NCBI GenBank assembly: GCA_022867625.1
Contig: JALIFM010000001.1
Span: 248,001 to 312,000 of the forward strand
Length of the DNA: 64,000 nucleotides
Direction: 5' to 3'
From: Lachnospiraceae bacterium NSJ-143
GTDB taxonomy: Bacteria > Bacillota > Clostridia > Lachnospirales > Anaerotignaceae
This document shows, one piece after another, positions 24,497 to 32,901 of this stretch (the stretch's first letter is position 1; every line of letters begins with the position of its first letter). Position numbers and translations under genes: made by a program. Under the pieces are notes generated by a model. The model saw only the letters and a list, made by a program, of their open reading frames with translations. It had not been told where the DNA came from and made no database searches.

Positions 24497-25381
24497 ATGG
24501 ATTGCATAGTATTCGGCGGCCTTGTGGCCGACAGGTATTTTGATATAGAGGGCTATCCCGACAGGGGGCAGGACGGGTTTATAACGGGCGAGACAGCGTA
24601 TGTTGGCGGCTGTGCCGTAAATATAGCCGCTACAATAAACAATCTTGGCGGTAACGCCCATATTGTGTCCTATGTGGGAAACGATAAGACGGGTGAGCAG
24701 ATTTTAAGGTACATAAGACATAATGGCTTTGCAGAGGATTTTATAAAACAGGCAGAAGGCAAAAGCGGCTACTGCCTTGTGTTTAAGGAGCCTGACGGTG
24801 AGAGAACATTCCTGACAAAAAAGGGCATAGAGGGCAGGTTTGACGCGGGGCTTCTTGAAAACATAGACAGCATAAAGGCACCGGTAGGCGCTGTGACCGG
24901 CTACTACCTGCTCAACGAAAACGCCGCGACTATAATGGACTGTATAGAGGTAATGCGTGTTTCCGGAACAAAATTCATATTTGACCCGGGCCCGCTTGTG
25001 GGAAGCATTGACAGTGAAATTTTAAAGCGTATGCTTAAGGTGGCCTCTGTTGTAACGCCAAACGAGACTGAAATGCAGGTGTTTGAGGAAATACAGCCGG
25101 GATTTATTGAAGGCTTTTTGAAAACAAAGGGCATTGTGGTTCTCAAAAAGGGTTCAAACGGCGGAAGGTGCTACACAAGGAACGGTATATTTGACTACAG
25201 CAGTGTAAAGGTAAACGCTGTGGATACAACAGGAGCCGGCGACAGCTTTACAGGCGCGCTCTGCTATGCCCTTGGCATGGGTATTGATATTAAAAACGCC
25301 GTTGATTTGGCAAGCCTGTGCGCCGCCAAAACAGTGCAGATTAACGCTCCGCACGGATTCTGGCGTATTAAGGAGGTATAG
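24497..25381 (+). CDS. PfkB family sugar/nucleoside kinase
   Basis: A 294-residue ribokinase-type kinase. The N-terminal GGCAVNIAATINNLGG and the C-terminal DTTGAGDSFTGALCYALG signature (anion hole and catalytic Asp) are intact. Such kinases phosphorylate ribose, nucleosides or related sugars with ATP. It is 3 bases after the ATPase gene and 3 bases before the ADP-ribosylglycohydrolase gene. The context suggests it acts on a ribosyl compound taken up by the transporter or released by the hydrolase (inference). Confidence 0.88.
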   Translation: MDCIVFGGLVADRYFDIEGYPDRGQDGFITGETAYVGGCAVNIAATINNLGGNAHIVSYVGNDKTGEQILRYIRHNGFAEDFIKQAEGKSGYCLVFKEPDGERTFLTKKGIEGRFDAGLLENIDSIKAPVGAVTGYYLLNENAATIMDCIEVMRVSGTKFIFDPGPLVGSIDSEILKRMLKVASVVTPNETEMQVFEEIQPGFIEGFLKTKGIVVLKKGSNGGRCYTRNGIFDYSSVKVNAVDTTGAGDSFTGALCYALGMGIDIKNAVDLASLCAAKTVQINAPHGFWRIKEV

Positions 25382-25384
25382 ACA

Positions 25385-26377
25385 ATGGATATGCTTGACA
25401 GGGCTTACGGTTCACTTGTGGGCGGAGCCATAGGCGACGCTATGGGAATGCCGGCGTCTTTTTTGACAAGACACCAGATTAAAAGTACTTACGGGTATAT
25501 AGAGGATTTTTTAAAGCCCGATGAGGACGTGCAGAAATACCACGGCTCACTTGAGGCGGGAGATATAACTGACGACACAATGGAGAGCATTATAGTGAGC
25601 AGGGTGCTTATAGAAAACAATGGGTTTTCGGAGACCGCCTTTAACGAGGCCATGAAAAACTGGGCCGTTGAGCAGAATATGCTGGAATCAACAGTTATAG
25701 GGCCTTCCACTAGGCGCTATCTTACAGCACTTATTGAGGGCCGCGACCCGAAGGAGACCTCCGGACAGGGCAACACAAACGGCTCGGCTATGCGTGCCGC
25801 GCCAATAGGTGTAAAGTACCATTACGATATAAATAAGTGCATTGAGGCGGCGGCAGAATCGTCACTGCCAAGCCATGGCAGCAAGCCGGCAGTAGCTTCG
25901 GCCTGTGCAGTAGCGGCAGCCGTTGCGGCTGGTGTACACGGGGGCTATGCTCCGGCTGAGGTATTGAGAATCGCCGCAGACGGGGCGGTGTACGGCGAAA
26001 GCAAGGGCGCAGACATAACTGCGCCGTGTGTGTCCAAAAGGCTTGGCCTTATAGAACATATAGTGGACAGCTGCGGCCAGTGCCATATTAACGATATACT
26101 GGACGAGATAGCCGGCGTATTCGGCGCCAGCATGTTTGCGTATGAGTCTGTGCCGGTGGCTCTTGCAATATTCTACGCGGTTAAAGGAAACGCCAGAGAC
26201 GGAATACTCGGCGCTGTAAACACTGGAGATGACGCCGACACAAACGGATCAATATGCGGCAATATCTGCGGTGCGTATTCTGGCGCAGCTGTACTGCCGC
26301 AGGCATGGAAGGAAAGGGTGCAGAGGACAAGCAGCATTGATTTTAAAGATACCGCGTGCAGGCTCCTTGGCCTGTAA
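25385..26377 (+). CDS. ADP-ribosylglycohydrolase family protein
   Basis: A 330-residue protein of the DraG/ARH family. The Mg-binding motifs are visible: GGAIGDAMGMP near the N-terminus, DITDDTMESI near residue 60 and NTGDDADTNGSICGNICGA near residue 278. These enzymes cleave N- or O-glycosidic bonds of ADP-ribose. The genes around it, a transporter and a PfkB kinase, suggest a catabolic role on a small ribosylated molecule rather than protein de-ADP-ribosylation. That reading is inference. Confidence 0.9.
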   Translation: MDMLDRAYGSLVGGAIGDAMGMPASFLTRHQIKSTYGYIEDFLKPDEDVQKYHGSLEAGDITDDTMESIIVSRVLIENNGFSETAFNEAMKNWAVEQNMLESTVIGPSTRRYLTALIEGRDPKETSGQGNTNGSAMRAAPIGVKYHYDINKCIEAAAESSLPSHGSKPAVASACAVAAAVAAGVHGGYAPAEVLRIAADGAVYGESKGADITAPCVSKRLGLIEHIVDSCGQCHINDILDEIAGVFGASMFAYESVPVALAIFYAVKGNARDGILGAVNTGDDADTNGSICGNICGAYSGAAVLPQAWKERVQRTSSIDFKDTACRLLGL

Positions 26378-26414
26378 TGTTTTGTTCTTATGTATACTGA
26401 TACTGGTGATATTA

Positions 26415-26624
26415 ATGAAAAAATATGAGCGTATCCGTGGCATGCGTGAAGATAAAGACCTTACACAGGCAGAGGTTGGCAAAGCAATTAATGTTTCGCA
26501 GCGCACCTATGCTTATTACGAAAGTGGCCAAAGAATGATACCGCCCAATGTACTGTGCGCATTGGCTGATTTTTATAATGTAAGTATTGATTATCTGTTA
26601 GAGCGGACAGACAAAAAAACATGA
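26415..26624 (+). CDS. Small XRE family regulator
   Basis: A 69-residue protein that is only an HTH domain (LTQAEVGKAINVSQRTYAYYESG, then LCALADFYNVSIDYLLERTD). ATG at 26415 with a weak GGTGAT site. It lies 37 bases after the ADP-ribosylglycohydrolase gene, so it may be the last gene of that operon or have its own promoter (TTGTTCTTATGTATACTG is upstream). Confidence 0.85.
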   Translation: MKKYERIRGMREDKDLTQAEVGKAINVSQRTYAYYESGQRMIPPNVLCALADFYNVSIDYLLERTDKKT

Positions 26625-26630
26625 AAAACA

Positions 26631-26660
26631 AAAAAGCCCAAAACAATTTGGGCTTTTTTT
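26631..26660. terminator. Terminator after small XRE gene
   Basis: A perfect 13-bp stem (AAAAAAGCCCAAA with its complement) around a CAA loop, ending in a T run; bidirectional. Confidence 0.92.
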
Positions 26661-26692
26661 GTATGAATATAAAAATCCAGCAGCCAGAGCAG

Positions 26693-27592
26693 TTATAATT
26701 TGTCAAAGAGTGAAAGCTGGCGCATTGTTTCCTGCTTGACATTCCTTTTGAGCGGGCTTATGTAGTCCGTTGACAGGTGATAGGCGTTAACATATTTGTA
26801 TGCGGTTTCATAAAATTTCCTTTTATACTCCCTGTCAAGGCGGCCTGTGGCAAAAAGCCCGGTTACAGGCCCAAAAAGCTGCGGGTATTCTTTTTTTATA
26901 AACTCAAAGAACATTATTTTTGTAGGCCCTCTGAGATTAAGTGTGCCTGTTATTATATAGTCTGCGCCGCATTCACTTGTGCCGCCGCATATGCGCTCTA
27001 TGTTCTGGGGTGTGTCGGTCAAAAACGGCACTGCCGGCATAAAATGCACGCCTGTTGTCACCTTTGTGCCGTTAAACGCCTTGAGCATTTCAAACCGTCT
27101 TTGAGACGGCACAGCGCCCGGCTCAAGCTTTTTTCTTATGTTTTCGTCTGCGCAGGTTATTGTTGAGGCCACATTTACTGCGGCGGTTTCGGCAAGTTTT
27201 GCCAGAATGTCGAAATCCCTCAGTATCAGGTCGGATTTTGTCGATATTATACATGGCGTGCGGTGTTTAGTTAAAACCTCCAGCACCTCAGGCATAATTT
27301 TGTACACAGCTTCGGCCTGCTGGTAGCTGTCGGAGACACTGCCAATATTTATTACATCTCTTTTCCATGTCTTTTTTGAAAGCTCACGGTCAAGGACCTC
27401 CGCTATGTTTTTCTTAACATAAATATCCCCAAAAAAGCTGTCAAGATTTATATATCTGTGGGAGTAGAGGGCATAGCAGTACCGGCAGCCATGCTCACAG
27501 CCGCGGTATACATTTAAATCATACTCGTAGGGGAAAAACCGCTTGAGCCTGCGGCAGGCTGTTTTGCATTCAACCTCTATAAAATTGGGCAC
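26693..27592 (-). CDS. SPL-like radical SAM protein
   Basis: A 299-residue radical SAM protein. The cluster motif is CEHGCRYC (CX3CX2C) near residue 32, preceded by the family sequence LNVYRGCEHGC. It resembles the SplB-related/Rv2578c-type radical SAM group more than true spore photoproduct lyase. The GTG start at 27592 follows GGCGGTGAAGG. It is 18 bases downstream of the LysR gene and probably cotranscribed. DNA-lesion repair or another radical reaction cannot be told apart here. Confidence 0.82.
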   Translation of the reverse strand: MPNFIEVECKTACRRLKRFFPYEYDLNVYRGCEHGCRYCYALYSHRYINLDSFFGDIYVKKNIAEVLDRELSKKTWKRDVINIGSVSDSYQQAEAVYKIMPEVLEVLTKHRTPCIISTKSDLILRDFDILAKLAETAAVNVASTITCADENIRKKLEPGAVPSQRRFEMLKAFNGTKVTTGVHFMPAVPFLTDTPQNIERICGGTSECGADYIITGTLNLRGPTKIMFFEFIKKEYPQLFGPVTGLFATGRLDREYKRKFYETAYKYVNAYHLSTDYISPLKRNVKQETMRQLSLFDKL

Positions 27593-27610
27593 TGGCCTTC
27601 ACCGCCTTTC

Positions 27611-28489
27611 TTATCTGCCGGAGAGCATGTTTTTGGCGTACTCAATAAATTTAAGGGAGGCCGGCGAAGCGTTTTCCAGTGAAAAAAGGCCTATGCCCAG
27701 TGTCCTTTTAAACGGCGGATTTAAAGGCAGCACCTTTACATTCTGAAAATGCCTGAGGGTTATAAGCTCGGGCAGTATGCTTATGCCGAGGCCGTTTTCT
27801 ACCATGCTCATTATGGCAATGTCGTCTTTTGACGAAAAGCTTATGTTTACATGTATGCCACTTTCCTTTATCACGTTGTCAACATCGCAGTCGTTGTCCT
27901 TTTCCATGGCGGCTATTATAAAGGGCTGGTTTTCAAATTCTGAAATATCGATATGATTTTTGTTTTTAAGCCGGTAGTCGGCCGGCACAACCCCCACCAT
28001 GGCGTCCTCGCAAAGCGGTATGTAGTCAAACTCGTCATCTGACTGTATGCTTGTAAGACCAAGGTCAACTGTGTGGTCCAGTATCCAGTCGTGTATCTCC
28101 TGTATGCTGCCTTCCTTGAGGTCGATTTTTATCTGGGGATAGTCCTGCTGGAAGGCCTTAAGCACAGGAGAGAGCATGTTTATGGATATGCTCTGGAATG
28201 TGCCTATTGTTATACGGCCCTTTGTTATGCCCTGTATGGAGGAAATTGTCTCATACATTTTCTCAAGTCCGCGCTCCATCTCCTTTGCAACAGGCAGAAG
28301 CAGCTCGCCCTCGGGCGTGAGTGTTACGCCGCTTTTTGCCCTGTAAAAGAGCTTGAAGCCAAGCTCCTCCTCGGCCCGGTTTAAGGTATGGCTCAGCCCG
28401 CTCTGGGTATAGCCAAGGCTTTCGGCGGCCTTTGTTATGTTGTTTGCGGCGGCTATTTCTATAAATATTTTTGAGAATCCGGAATCCAT
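27611..28489 (-). CDS. LysR family regulator
   Basis: A 292-residue LysR-type regulator. The N-terminal winged HTH (ITKAAESLGYTQSGLSHTLNRAEEELG) is followed by a periplasmic-binding-like effector domain. It is divergent from the HAD gene at 28702 across a 212-base gap, the usual geometry for LysR control. The effector is unknown. Confidence 0.92.
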   Translation of the reverse strand: MDSGFSKIFIEIAAANNITKAAESLGYTQSGLSHTLNRAEEELGFKLFYRAKSGVTLTPEGELLLPVAKEMERGLEKMYETISSIQGITKGRITIGTFQSISINMLSPVLKAFQQDYPQIKIDLKEGSIQEIHDWILDHTVDLGLTSIQSDDEFDYIPLCEDAMVGVVPADYRLKNKNHIDISEFENQPFIIAAMEKDNDCDVDNVIKESGIHVNISFSSKDDIAIMSMVENGLGISILPELITLRHFQNVKVLPLNPPFKRTLGIGLFSLENASPASLKFIEYAKNMLSGR

Positions 28490-28566
28490 TTTAACCTCAC
28501 GCTTTCTTTAAATCGTAAAATGTACAAACATGTAGAATTGACATGATAAACATTAAAAAGTGGCTC

Positions 28567-28594
28567 TTTACTTATGGATAAATTTAATTATAAT
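28567..28594 (+). promoter_or_regulatory. Predicted promoter of HAD gene
   Basis: TTTACT and TATAAT are separated by 16 bases, about 108 bases upstream of the HAD start in the divergent LysR-HAD gap. Confidence 0.6.
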
Positions 28595-28701
28595 GGTTCT
28601 TGTAAGGAAGTTCAATAGGGCTTCGGCAACACAGAGAGATTTTAAAATTAAATTAATCAGCTACCAATAACTTATCTAATTAATCAAGGGGTGTATTTAA
28701 A

Positions 28702-29436
28702 ATGGCAAGATTAGTACCTAAGGCAATCACATTCGACGTATACGGAACACTTATTGACTGGGAAGGCGAAATCAGAGATTACTTCCAGAATTTCCTCGCT
28801 AAAAAGGGAATCACAACAGTAACACCTTATCAGGCTCAGCAGAGATGGGAAGAAATTCAGTTTGAGTATATCAAAACATACAGACCATACCGTCAGGTAT
28901 TAAAAGACACACTCGCTATGACATGCAATGAGTTCGGTTTTGACTTCACAGACGAGGACTGCGATGAGTTCTCAGCATCAATGGCACACTGGAGAGCATT
29001 CCCTGACACAGTAGAGGCTATCAAAGAGCTCAGAAAATACACAAAATGCGTTATGCTCACAAATACTGACAACGACATTATCAGACAGACACTCGGAAAC
29101 GCAGGCATCGAGGTTGACGACATTGTAACAGCTGAGGACGCTGGCTGCTACAAACCACAGCACAACGGTTTCCTTCTTTCACAGAAGAAGCTTGGCCTTA
29201 CAGTAGACGAGATGATGCACGCAGGCTTCGGCTTCAAGTACGATGTTATCCCTGGAAACGAGCTTGGCTACAGGACAATCTGGGTAAACCGTCAGGGCAT
29301 TGTAAGACCTATCGATGGAGTAAGCGGCGAGCAGCTTAAATACTGCCAGGAAGATATCCTCTGCGGCGACCTTAAGACACTTGCTTACATAATCAAGGGT
29401 ATGCACGCAACAGATGTAGAAAACGGAGAAGCTTAA
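28702..29436 (+). CDS. HAD-superfamily hydrolase, haloacid dehalogenase type II-like
   Basis: A 244-residue HAD-fold hydrolase. Motif I is TFDVYGTLIDW (nucleophile Asp13 or so), motif II MLTNTDND, and the C-terminal region has GNELGYRTIWVNRQG. This is the pattern of type II haloacid dehalogenases, although many such proteins are phosphatases. The codon use (many ATC, CTC, ACA) is more biased than that of its neighbours, which suggests strong expression. The start follows AAGGGGTGTATTTAAA. It is a single-gene unit with its own promoter and terminator. Confidence 0.85.
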   Translation: MARLVPKAITFDVYGTLIDWEGEIRDYFQNFLAKKGITTVTPYQAQQRWEEIQFEYIKTYRPYRQVLKDTLAMTCNEFGFDFTDEDCDEFSASMAHWRAFPDTVEAIKELRKYTKCVMLTNTDNDIIRQTLGNAGIEVDDIVTAEDAGCYKPQHNGFLLSQKKLGLTVDEMMHAGFGFKYDVIPGNELGYRTIWVNRQGIVRPIDGVSGEQLKYCQEDILCGDLKTLAYIIKGMHATDVENGEA

Positions 29437-29487
29437 TTTACATATTTGAATTGGGGACTGTCCTTTAACAGGGGCAGAAAATGGGGG

Positions 29488-29529
29488 AAAGCCGGATTTT
29501 CAGTATTCAGTACTGGGGGTCCGGCTTTT
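29488..29529 (+). terminator. Terminator of HAD gene
   Basis: The outer stem AAAGCCGGA/TCCGGCTTT and an inner CAGTA/TACTG stem are followed by TTTTG. Confidence 0.8.
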
Positions 29530-29541
29530 GCATTCCTTCTG

Positions 29542-29570
29542 TTGAATTCCTTGCGCCAAACAATTATAAT
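29542..29570 (+). promoter_or_regulatory. Promoter of ACT-domain gene
   Basis: TTGAAT and TATAAT are separated by 17 bases, 44 bases upstream of the start. Confidence 0.7.
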
Positions 29571-29613
29571 ATAAAATAATGATTTTATTTCTGTATTTTA
29601 ATCGGAGGCTGAA

Positions 29614-29988
29614 ATGGATATAGAGGTTTTGCGGCAGGAATTTTCGGTATGTAAGGTAAGGGATATAAAGGACGTGGATTTTAATCCGGATTTAGTGTTT
29701 GTGGGAAAGACAAACGAGGAGATATCGCTTGTGTGTGAGACAAAAGCCGTACCGACATGCGCATATGTGTCTGAAGGCGGCTGGCGGGCGTTCAGGGTAT
29801 CCGGTGTGCTTGATTTTTCACTTACGGGCATACTTTATGGCATATCCAAAATAATGGCTGACAATAACATAGGGATATTTGCCGTATCCACATACAATAC
29901 GGATTATATACTTGTAAAAAAGGAAAACATAGACATGGCCGTAAAAAAGCTCTCTGAAGGCGGCTACAGGGTAAAATACTCAAAATAA
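29614..29988 (+). CDS. ACT-domain protein
   Basis: A 124-residue protein. The C-terminal ~65 residues read as an ACT domain (FSLTGILYGISKIMADNNIGIFAVSTYNTDYILVKKENIDMAVKKL). This matches small ACT-domain proteins of the CASTOR/COG3603 type, which bind amino acids. ATG after ATCGGAGGCTGAA. It is a single-gene unit between terminators. The ligand is unknown. Confidence 0.8.
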   Translation: MDIEVLRQEFSVCKVRDIKDVDFNPDLVFVGKTNEEISLVCETKAVPTCAYVSEGGWRAFRVSGVLDFSLTGILYGISKIMADNNIGIFAVSTYNTDYILVKKENIDMAVKKLSEGGYRVKYSK

Positions 29989-30013
29989 TAAAAGCGCCTT
30001 TAAGGCGCTTTTT
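29989..30013. terminator. Bidirectional terminator between ACT gene and Opp operon
   Basis: AAAAGCGCCTT with its complement AAGGCGCTTTT forms an 11-bp stem with runs of A and T on either side. It serves two convergent genes. Confidence 0.85.
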
Positions 30014-30014
30014 G

Positions 30015-31004
30015 TCAGTCGTACCTGTGGCAGGCACAGGTGTGCCCCGGTGTAATTTCTTTCAATTCCGGCAGCTTGCTGTGGCATATATCTGTAGCGA
30101 AAGGGCACCTCTTGGCAAAACGGCAGCCGGGCGGTATGTCTATAGGGCTTGGCGGGTTTCCGTTAATGGCCGGAGCCTCCTCACGCTTTCTCGGGTCAAG
30201 GTTGGGTGATGACTTTATCAGTATGTCTGTATACGGGTGCAGAGGGTTTTGATATATATCCCTGGTTGTGCCAAGCTCTACGATTTTTCCCAGATACATG
30301 ACAGCCACACGGTCTGCTATATAGTAAACCACATTGAGGTTGTGCGATATGAAAAGTATTGTAAGGCTGTATTCCTTCTGAAGGTCCTTGAGCAGGTTAA
30401 GTATCTGCGCCTGTATGGATATGTCAAGGGCGCTTACCGGCTCGTCGGCTATCAGAAGCCTTGGGTTAACGGCAAGGGCGCGGGCTATGCCTATCCTCTG
30501 GCGCTGTCCGCCGGAAAACTCGCTGGGAAACCTGTCTTTTGCGTCCTGGCTGAGGCCAACCTTGTCAAGTATATCGGTTATTTTGCTTTCTACCTCCTCA
30601 GGCGGGCATATATTGTGGTAGAGAAACTCCTCCCTCAGCATATCGCCAACCATCATCCTCGGGTTGAGTGAGGAATACGGGTCCTGAAAAACCATCTGGC
30701 TGTTTTTCTTTATAGGGCGCAAATCCCTTTTGCTTAATTTTGTTATATCCTGTCCATTCATTATAATCTGGCCTGAATCCGGGTCATAGAGCCTTATTAT
30801 GGTACGGGCAAAGGAGCTTTTTCCGCAGCCGCTTTCGCCTACAAGGGCAAGTATCTCGTCCTCATAAATGTCAAGAGTTACGTCATCAACCGCTTTTACT
30901 GATTTCTGTGACTTATGGCTCACCACATCGGTTATTTTTCTTGGTATAGGGAAATATTTGACAAGATGTTTTATCTCAACAAGTTTTTTTCTTTCTTCGC
31001 TCAT
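30015..31004 (-). CDS. Peptide/nickel ABC transporter ATPase, OppF/DppF-like
   Basis: A 329-residue ATPase. It has Walker A GESGCGKSS, signature FSGGQRQR and Walker B LLIADEPVSALD, and the C-terminal oligopeptide-transporter extension with PPGCRFAKRCPFATDIC. Last gene of the opp-type operon, with its start overlapping the OppD-like gene by 4 bases. Confidence 0.93.
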   Translation of the reverse strand: MSEERKKLVEIKHLVKYFPIPRKITDVVSHKSQKSVKAVDDVTLDIYEDEILALVGESGCGKSSFARTIIRLYDPDSGQIIMNGQDITKLSKRDLRPIKKNSQMVFQDPYSSLNPRMMVGDMLREEFLYHNICPPEEVESKITDILDKVGLSQDAKDRFPSEFSGGQRQRIGIARALAVNPRLLIADEPVSALDISIQAQILNLLKDLQKEYSLTILFISHNLNVVYYIADRVAVMYLGKIVELGTTRDIYQNPLHPYTDILIKSSPNLDPRKREEAPAINGNPPSPIDIPPGCRFAKRCPFATDICHSKLPELKEITPGHTCACHRYD

Positions 31005-32041
31005 TGTTTCTCACCGTCCTCAATGCTTATAAGACCGCTGGCGCCTATCAGTTTGTCAGAAAAATGGCAGCGCACCATATGCCCCGGCTCAACCTCGGCC
31101 ATTTCCGGCAGCTCAAGAGTGCATTTTTCCTGACAGTATGGGCATCTTGGCCCGAATGGACAGCCGTCAGGCAGCTCGGAAAGCGAAGGGGTAGTGCCTT
31201 TGATAGGCATAAGTGACGAATTCTTTTTTTCGGTGCTTGGCAGGGCGTCTATAAGGCCCTTTGTGTACGGGTGCCTTGGTTTGGAAAAGAGCGTCAGAGT
31301 ATCGGCTGTTTCCACAAAATAACCGGCATACATTACAGCTACCCGGTCGCACATCTGGCTTACAACTCCCAAGTCATGGGTTATAAGAAGTACGCTCATG
31401 CCCATCTGCTTTTTTATTTTGTTTATAAGCTTTATTATCTGGTCCTGTATTGTAACGTCAAGAGCGGTTGTAGGCTCGTCGGCTATAAGCAGCTTTGGGT
31501 TTGCCGCAAGGGTAATTGCAATCATCGCCCTCTGCCGCATTCCGCCTGAAAACTGGTGTATATATTCCTTAAGCCTTTTTTCCGGTGAGGGTATGCCAAC
31601 AAGCCGGAGCATCTCCACTGCTTTTTCTTCCTTTTCCTTTGCGGTCATGCCTGTGCCTAAAAACTGCTCATACATCTGCTTTTTTATTGTAAGCACCGGG
31701 TTAAGGGCGGTCATAGGCTCCTGAAATATCATGCCTATCTCTTTTCCCCTTATTTTCCTCAGCTTTTCCTGTGAAAGCTTAAGTATATCTGTGCCGTTAT
31801 AGAGTATCTCTCCGTCAGGCACCCTTGCGTTTTCAGCCAGAAGCCTTATTATTGCGCGGCTTGTTGTTGATTTTCCACAGCCGCTTTCGCCTACAAAGCC
31901 GAATGTCTCACCTTTTTTTATATCAAAGCTTACGCCGTTTACAGCTTTCATTTCACGTCCGTTGGAATAGAACCTTATATTCAAGTTGTTAACCTCAAGG
32001 AGGTTAACGCTGTCTTTAACGGTTTCTTTCGATAAATCCAT
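31001..32041 (-). CDS. Peptide/nickel ABC transporter ATPase, OppD/DppD-like
   Basis: A 346-residue ATPase. It has Walker A GESGCGKST, signature FSGGMRQR, Walker B LLIADEPTTALD, and the C-terminal PDGCPFGPRCPYCQEKC motif that in this family can hold a 4Fe-4S cluster or metal. It pairs with the OppF-like subunit. Confidence 0.93.
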   Translation of the reverse strand: MDLSKETVKDSVNLLEVNNLNIRFYSNGREMKAVNGVSFDIKKGETFGFVGESGCGKSTTSRAIIRLLAENARVPDGEILYNGTDILKLSQEKLRKIRGKEIGMIFQEPMTALNPVLTIKKQMYEQFLGTGMTAKEKEEKAVEMLRLVGIPSPEKRLKEYIHQFSGGMRQRAMIAITLAANPKLLIADEPTTALDVTIQDQIIKLINKIKKQMGMSVLLITHDLGVVSQMCDRVAVMYAGYFVETADTLTLFSKPRHPYTKGLIDALPSTEKKNSSLMPIKGTTPSLSELPDGCPFGPRCPYCQEKCTLELPEMAEVEPGHMVRCHFSDKLIGASGLISIEDGEKQ

Positions 32042-32056
32042 AACATATCCCTCCTT

Positions 32057-32887
32057 TTAGCGTCCCTTTTGCCTCAGCATATCAGACAGACCGTCTCCTA
32101 TAAGGCTGAAGCCAAGGCCTGTTATAACAAGGAAAATACCGGGGAATACGGTTATCCACCATGCAACAGAAAGGAAAGCCTTTCCGCCTGATATTATAGC
32201 GCCCCATTCGGGAGTAGGTGCCTGAACGCCGAGGCCGAGATAGCTCATTGCCGCGCCGGACATCATACACATAACTATATCGCTGGCGCCGTATACAATG
32301 GCGCTTGAGAGTACGTTTGGTATTATGCTCCTCATTATTACCCTCAAATCGCTGTAGCCAAGCACTTTTGCGGCTTCAACATATTCAGAATTTTTAACCA
32401 CCAGCACCTCGCTTCTTACAAGGCGTGTGTATTCCTTCCAGCCTACCAGCCACATGGATATGAAAAGGGCCTTTATTCCTGCGCCTGTTATGGCGACTAT
32501 AGCTATGGCCAGTACCATGTAAGGGAACGCCATAAATATGTCAAGTATCCGCATTAAAAGGGCGTCGATTTTGCCTCCGTAATATCCGGATATGATTCCG
32601 ACTGCGGTGCCTATAAAAAACGGTACTATCATTGCGCCAACGCCTATAAAAAGGTCGATGCGGGCCGAGTATATAACTCTGGCGAATATATCTCTGCCAT
32701 AGTTGTCAGTGCCGAAAAGGTGCAGGGCGGAAGGCGGGGCAAGCATTGACTGGGAGTCTATGGCCTCAGGGTCGAAGGTTGTAAAAAACGAAGGACAGAC
32801 AGCCAGTATAATAGCGGCGGAAACGATTATAATCCCGATAAGGAGGGAAATATTGATTTTCTTTTTCTTTTTTATTTTGTCAGCCAT
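32057..32887 (-). CDS. Peptide/nickel ABC transporter permease, OppC/DppC-like
   Basis: A 276-residue permease. The N-terminal basic segment and helix precede the family's GTDNYGRDIFARVIYSARI, and the EAA loop is EAAKVLGYSDLRVIMRSIIPN. It sits between the OppB and OppD genes. Confidence 0.93.
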   Translation of the reverse strand: MADKIKKKKKINISLLIGIIIVSAAIILAVCPSFFTTFDPEAIDSQSMLAPPSALHLFGTDNYGRDIFARVIYSARIDLFIGVGAMIVPFFIGTAVGIISGYYGGKIDALLMRILDIFMAFPYMVLAIAIVAITGAGIKALFISMWLVGWKEYTRLVRSEVLVVKNSEYVEAAKVLGYSDLRVIMRSIIPNVLSSAIVYGASDIVMCMMSGAAMSYLGLGVQAPTPEWGAIISGGKAFLSVAWWITVFPGIFLVITGLGFSLIGDGLSDMLRQKGR

Positions 32888-32901
32888 ATATTTTCCCCCT
32901 C

